Below, in pieces: positions 6,617 to 9,400 of a stretch of 9,400 bases of DNA. The notes under the pieces are model-generated. The model did no database searches and was not told where the DNA came from. It saw only the letters and a list, made by a program, of their open reading frames with translations. The number at the start of each line of letters is the position of its first letter. Position 1 is the first letter of the stretch. The position numbers and the translations under genes were made by a program. Source of the stretch: Thermomicrobiaceae bacterium. Lineage in GTDB: Bacteria; Chloroflexota; Chloroflexia; Thermomicrobiales; Thermomicrobiaceae. The stretch is taken from assembly GCA_007123655.1 (NCBI GenBank), contig SKKR01000569.1:1-9400 (forward strand), read 5' to 3'.

Positions 6617-6635
6617 TTAAGCCTCACTTAAGCCT
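6617..6635. repeat. Direct repeat TTAAGCCT with 11-bp period
   Basis: TTAAGCCT occurs at 6617-6624 and again at 6628-6635, exactly one helical turn apart. OmpR/PhoB-family response regulators bind direct repeats with this period, so it could be such a site. No two-component gene is in the window. Confidence 0.35.
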
Positions 6636-6686
6636 TTCCGCGAGCGGAGCGCGGCTGGCGAGCGCGCAGCATGTCGCGAATCACTG

Positions 6687-6745
6687 CCACATGCGGCAAC
6701 CATGATGTCCGGAGCTGCTGAAGCGGCAGCACAGTGGCCATGTGG
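6687..6745. repeat. Nested inverted repeats in the intergenic region
   Basis: The outer arms CCACATG (6687-6693) and CATGTGG (6739-6745) are perfect complements. Inside them GCTGC (6714-6718) and GCAGC (6726-6730) form a second stem. CACTG (6682-6686) can alternatively pair with CAGTG (6732-6736). The stretch could fold as a small RNA or serve as protein sites. Confidence 0.3.
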
Positions 6746-6794
6746 TGACGCGCCGTACCCTCGCCGCCTCTGAAAGAATCGCCGCGACCGACTC

Positions 6795-6823
6795 TTGACA
6801 ACCCCTCAGAAAACGCGCATGCT
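6795..6823 (+). promoter_or_regulatory. Candidate promoter of the ACIII operon
   Basis: A perfect TTGACA (6795-6800) is followed after 17 nt by CATGCT (6818-6823), which keeps the key A2 and T6 of the -10 box. The expected start is near 6830, giving a leader of about 180 nt before GTG 7013. It is the best -35 box in the window. Confidence 0.5.
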
Positions 6824-6907
6824 ACGCCCGTGTCGGGTCGCATGATGCTCGACCGATGAGTGACGGCTGGCGCAGCATCTCAGTTACGCATTCCTGCCAG
6901 TGCAGCT

Positions 6908-6940
6908 TCGCACGGATCTGGCCGCGGTTGCGCCGTGCGA
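6908..6940 (+). repeat. 8-bp stem-loop in the ACIII operon leader
   Basis: TCGCACGG (6908-6915) and CCGTGCGA (6933-6940) are perfect complements with a 17-nt loop, within the predicted 5' untranslated region. A G-run follows directly instead of a T-run, so it is not a terminator. It may fold the leader; no known riboswitch class was recognised. Confidence 0.4.
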
Positions 6941-7012
6941 GGGGGGACAGTCCGCGAGACCAGGTGCGCCCGGCTGGGCCAGTGGCGCCATCAGGCCGGA
7001 TGGAGGGTGCGG

Positions 7013-7312
7013 GTGGAACTTCCACTTCCCGAACAGATAACACCGGAGCAGTGGTCACATGTGACGAACACACTCATTCTGCTCTGGGCGTTTGTTGGCT
7101 TCATGATCCTCGGTGCGGGCAGCATGCTGGTCGCACACATTGTAGTCCCTTCCCTGATTGATAATCGGGACATCCCTGAAAAGTACGGAAAAGGGCGGCC
7201 GTTCGTCTACGCCATTGCCGCTGTCGCCTTTGCCGGAGCCATATTCGTGTTCGTCAGTTTCGTGCTTCATCTTGAAGAGTTTCGCGAGATCTACCCGGAC
7301 ACCTGGGTCTAG
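7013..7312 (+). CDS. Two-helix membrane protein at the head of the ACIII operon
   Basis: A 99-residue protein with two membrane helices (about residues 19-44 and 67-87). A polar loop between them reads SLIDNRDIPEKYGKGRPF, and the short C-terminal tail is FREIYPDTWV. I do not recognise the family. GTG 7013 is chosen over longer upstream starts because GGAGG (7002-7006) lies 6 nt before it, and because the upstream codons are arginine-rich and overlap the structured leader. It precedes the pentaheme cytochrome by 67 nt on the same strand, so it is probably cotranscribed and could be an assembly or accessory subunit of the respiratory complex. That role is inference from position only. Confidence 0.75.
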   Translation: MELPLPEQITPEQWSHVTNTLILLWAFVGFMILGAGSMLVAHIVVPSLIDNRDIPEKYGKGRPFVYAIAAVAFAGAIFVFVSFVLHLEEFREIYPDTWV

Positions 7313-7330
7313 CGCCTTCCGAAGCGCGCG

Positions 7331-7351
7331 GCCGGCATTTCCGTGGCCGGC
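7331..7351 (+). repeat. Inverted repeat between the first two genes of the ACIII operon
   Basis: GCCGGC (7331-7336) and GCCGGC (7346-7351) can pair as a 6-bp GC-only stem with a 9-nt loop in the 67-nt gap. There is no T-run. It could protect or process the mRNA between the two genes. Confidence 0.35.
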
Positions 7352-7379
7352 TTGATGGAAACGGAGCGGAGCAGCAAGG

Positions 7380-7910
7380 ATGCGACGATTTATTCGGCCG
7401 GCGATCGTCACCCTGGTTCTCTTGATTCTGCTGGCATTGCCGGTGACTGCTGTGCTCGCCCGGAGCTATTTCCTCAGTCCCACATGGCAACCGGCGCAGG
7501 AGCAGCCGATTGCCTTCCCGCACACCACTCACTTTCAGTCGGCGGGACTTGATTGCGAATACTGCCACCGGAACGTTTCTGACGGTGACTACGCCGGTAT
7601 GCCTGCCCTGGAACTCTGCATGGACTGTCACCAGACCATTGTGACTGGCAGCGCCGAATTGGAGACGCTGATCAGTCATTTCGAAGACGGCGAGCCAGTC
7701 AACTGGGAGCGAGTCCACCAGCAACCGGATCACGTGCACTTCGTCCACGCCTCCCACATCAACTACGGGTTCGACTGCGCCGAATGTCACGGCGATATGC
7801 AGACCGAGATCGACTTCGCCGAACAGGTTCGTGATCTGCGGATGGGCGACTGCATTGATTGTCATCGGGAGTACGGGGCGCCGACCGACTGCTCCGTCTG
7901 CCACTACTGA
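7380..7910 (+). CDS. actA: Pentaheme cytochrome c subunit of alternative complex III
   Basis: A 176-residue membrane-anchored multiheme cytochrome. An uncleaved N-terminal helix (residues 7-27, LVLLILLALPVTAVL) places the rest outside the cytoplasm. Five CXXCH heme sites are visible: C59-H63, C80-H84, C133-H137, C158-H162 and C171-H175. The last lies one residue from the C-terminus. Additional histidines (H48, H51, H100, H118, H120, H123, H126) could supply the distal ligands for bis-His hemes of the class III type. Five hemes, a single anchor and an ActB gene directly downstream match ActA, which passes electrons from ActB towards the monoheme cytochrome or terminal oxidase. GGAG at 7368-7371 lies 8 nt before ATG 7380. 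A different multiheme quinol-oxidoreductase subunit is the main alternative. Confidence 0.82.
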   Translation: MRRFIRPAIVTLVLLILLALPVTAVLARSYFLSPTWQPAQEQPIAFPHTTHFQSAGLDCEYCHRNVSDGDYAGMPALELCMDCHQTIVTGSAELETLISHFEDGEPVNWERVHQQPDHVHFVHASHINYGFDCAECHGDMQTEIDFAEQVRDLRMGDCIDCHREYGAPTDCSVCHY

Positions 7911-7938
7911 TGTTCGCTGGGAGCGGCACGACTCCCCG

Positions 7939-7968
7939 GCCTTTCGGGCGAATCTCGCTCGCAAAGGC
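7939..7968 (+). repeat. Nested inverted repeat between actA and actB
   Basis: GCCTTT (7939-7944) pairs with AAAGGC (7963-7968). Within it GCGA (7948-7951) pairs with TCGC (7955-7958), so a single hairpin with an internal loop is possible. It sits in the 129-nt gap and has no T-run. It may set the relative amounts of the two mRNA segments. Confidence 0.35.
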
Positions 7969-8039
7969 AGGCGCGACGGACGCAAGCTGTTTCAGCAGGG
8001 GATGGACGATTTCGGCCATCACAACCATGGACGGATGCG

Positions 8040-9400
8040 ATGCGACGGCGTGATTTTCTAAAGCTGTTGGCGACCTCAACGACCGGGGCAGTCCTCTTTA
8101 CCGGCTGCAAGATCGGCGGGTACCCGGATCGCGAGTTCCAGAAGCAGAGCCCGGTCGAACACCCCGTAGACCTCCCGTACGGGCGCGACAACTGGTACGC
8201 AACCGCGTTCCCTGCCATTGGCGGTGGTATCGGCGTCATCGTCCGGATCTTCGAAGGTCGTGCCAAAAAGGTCGAAGGTAACCCTGACTTCCCGCTTAAC
8301 GTCGGTAAGACTGGTCCTCGTGCCCAGGCGATTGTGCAGGAGGTTTACCACCCGGATCGGATACGCAATCCTCGGCGTCGAAACGGAAACAGCTACGACA
8401 ACATCTCCTGGACAGATGGGGTGAGTGAACTGGCTCAGGCCCTCGGCGACGCATCCGCACCGATGCTGGTGACCGAACCGGTCAGCGGCGCGATTGCCCG
8501 GGTTATCACCGAGTTCGCCGAGGCGACCGGGACCCGGCATGTGGTTTACGAGCCGGACGAATATGTCGTCCTGCGGGAGGCGATGCGGCGCGTGTTCGGA
8601 ACCGAACGCTTCCCGGCGCTCGATCTGGCGAACGCGTCGACGATCGTCAGTTTCGGGGCCGATTTCCTGCACACGTGGATTTCACCGGTTCAGTACTCCG
8701 TTGGCTACGGTGAGTTCCGACAGGGCGGCAATGGCAACCGTGGCACATATTTCCACGTCGGCCCCCGGATGTCGGACAGCGCAGCGAGCGCGGACCGCTG
8801 GTATCCCTGCACGCCCGGTTCGGAGGGCCTGGTTGCCCTCGCCGTGGCGCACACGATGGTTGAAGAGGGGATCGCGACTGAAGAGCGAGCCGGGGAGGTT
8901 TACCCCGGAGTATCGCTCGGCGACTTTTCGCCGGACGCAGTTGCGCCCAATGCGGGCATGGACGCCGAAGAGATCCGCGAGATCGCACGCCAGCTCGGTC
9001 GCATGACACCGGGCATTGCGATCGCCGGAGGTTCGGCTGCCGGCCACACAAACGGATTGTTTAACGTCTGTGCGGTCTTCGCGCTGAATTACCTGATTGG
9101 AAGCGTCAACACTGAAGGCGGGCTGCTGTTGAATCCGGATTCACCGGACACGGAAGTCCTGCCTAACAAGATCGGTGGCGCGTCGTACAGCGATTGGGAC
9201 CAGATCATCGAAGAGATGCTCGATGGCGACGTCGATCTCCTGATGGTGCATAAGGCGAATCCGCTTTTCGGATTGCCTGCGGCGAGCAGGTTCCAGGATG
9301 CGCTGGACCAGGTGCCGATGGTGGTGAGCTTCTCGAGCTTCGTGGACGAGACGACGGCCAGCGCGGATCTGGTTCTGCCGGATCACACCACACTCGAGCA
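8040..9400 (+). CDS. actB: Molybdopterin-oxidoreductase-like subunit of alternative complex III (N-terminal part)
   Basis: The frame opens at ATG 8040 and is uninterrupted to the window edge, 453 codons of a protein usually near 1000 residues. Residues 2-8 carry the twin-arginine signal RRRDFLK, followed by a hydrophobic segment and a lipobox-like FTGC ending at C23, so export by Tat and possible lipid attachment are expected. The body follows the molybdopterin oxidoreductase fold: VIVRIFEGRAKKVEGNPDFP, ALNYLIGSVNTEGG, HKANPLFGLPAA and ASADLVLPDH. The cysteines that hold an N-terminal [4Fe-4S] cluster in true molybdoenzymes are absent (AFPAIGGGIGVIV and GKTGPRAQA instead), as known for ActB, whose first domain binds neither Mo cofactor nor cluster. 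Its Fe-S clusters lie in the C-terminal half, outside the window. GGACGG (8029-8034) is a weak ribosome binding site. Confidence 0.85.
   Translation, partial: MRRRDFLKLLATSTTGAVLFTGCKIGGYPDREFQKQSPVEHPVDLPYGRDNWYATAFPAIGGGIGVIVRIFEGRAKKVEGNPDFPLNVGKTGPRAQAIVQEVYHPDRIRNPRRRNGNSYDNISWTDGVSELAQALGDASAPMLVTEPVSGAIARVITEFAEATGTRHVVYEPDEYVVLREAMRRVFGTERFPALDLANASTIVSFGADFLHTWISPVQYSVGYGEFRQGGNGNRGTYFHVGPRMSDSAASADRWYPCTPGSEGLVALAVAHTMVEEGIATEERAGEVYPGVSLGDFSPDAVAPNAGMDAEEIREIARQLGRMTPGIAIAGGSAAGHTNGLFNVCAVFALNYLIGSVNTEGGLLLNPDSPDTEVLPNKIGGASYSDWDQIIEEMLDGDVDLLMVHKANPLFGLPAASRFQDALDQVPMVVSFSSFVDETTASADLVLPDHTTLE

Larger units (their letters stand above)
6568..7012. other. 445-nt gene-free region before the ACIII operon
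   Basis: No convincing protein gene is seen on either strand. From left to right it contains a weak 5-bp hairpin (6598-6610), two direct TTAAGCCT repeats 11 bp apart (6617-6635), nested inverted repeats (6687-6745), a TTGACA promoter candidate (6795-6823) and a leader with an 8-bp stem (6908-6940). This is much more regulatory sequence than any other gene in the window has. Confidence 0.6.

Noticed and set aside
6628..6843. Minus-strand 71-codon ORF in the gene-free region
   Set aside because: Arginine-rich sequence with no recognisable motif, and it runs across the promoter candidate and the nested inverted repeats. It looks like a chance open frame in GC-rich DNA.
6860..7012. N-terminal extension of the two-helix protein from 6860
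   Set aside because: Arg/Gly/Ala-rich low-information sequence lying in the structured leader; GTG 7013 has a proper ribosome binding site.
1..9400. CRISPR arrays, insertion sequences, tRNA or rRNA genes
   Set aside because: No regularly spaced repeats, no transposase-like protein with terminal repeats, and no tRNA- or rRNA-like sequence were seen on either strand.

Overview
The window is moderately GC-rich bacterial DNA with compact, almost entirely plus-strand genes and frequent GTG starts. The right end begins an operon for alternative complex III (ACIII), a quinol-oxidising respiratory complex. ACIII, a DrrAB-type ABC exporter, GTG starts and the lack of proteobacterial signatures make a Chloroflexota-like bacterium the most plausible source. 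That placement is inference, because no rRNA or other marker is present.

Left region (about 60-2880): a small VOC-fold (glyoxalase-like) protein behind a weak promoter and a perfect 14-bp palindrome; a 62-residue glycine/alanine-rich membrane protein whose reading frame has no ordinary start codon; a doubtful 34-codon ORF; and a 651-residue acyl-CoA synthetase related to acetyl-CoA synthetase but with the acetate-pocket motif replaced. A promoter-like sequence with an inverted repeat between its two boxes lies just before the synthetase gene.

Second region (2940-3652): a two-gene toxin-antitoxin-like pair. A 65-residue protein of unrecognised family overlaps a PIN-domain (VapC-like) nuclease with all expected acidic residues.

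Third region (3653-5880): a 302-nt regulatory gap with a promoter candidate and several inverted repeats, then an ATG-A-overlapped ABC exporter pair (DrrA-like ATPase, six-helix DrrB-like permease) closed by a good intrinsic terminator. A DUF3995-like four-helix membrane protein follows alone at 6082-6567.

Right region (6568-9400): a 445-nt gene-free stretch with 11-bp-spaced direct repeats, nested inverted repeats, a TTGACA promoter candidate and a structured leader. It precedes a 99-residue two-helix membrane protein, a membrane-anchored pentaheme cytochrome c (ActA) and the first 453 codons of ActB. ActB is a Tat-exported molybdopterin-oxidoreductase-like subunit whose N-terminal Fe-S cysteines are gone. 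Together the last genes encode the start of the quinol-oxidising electron-transfer arm of the respiratory chain. ActB runs off the right edge.
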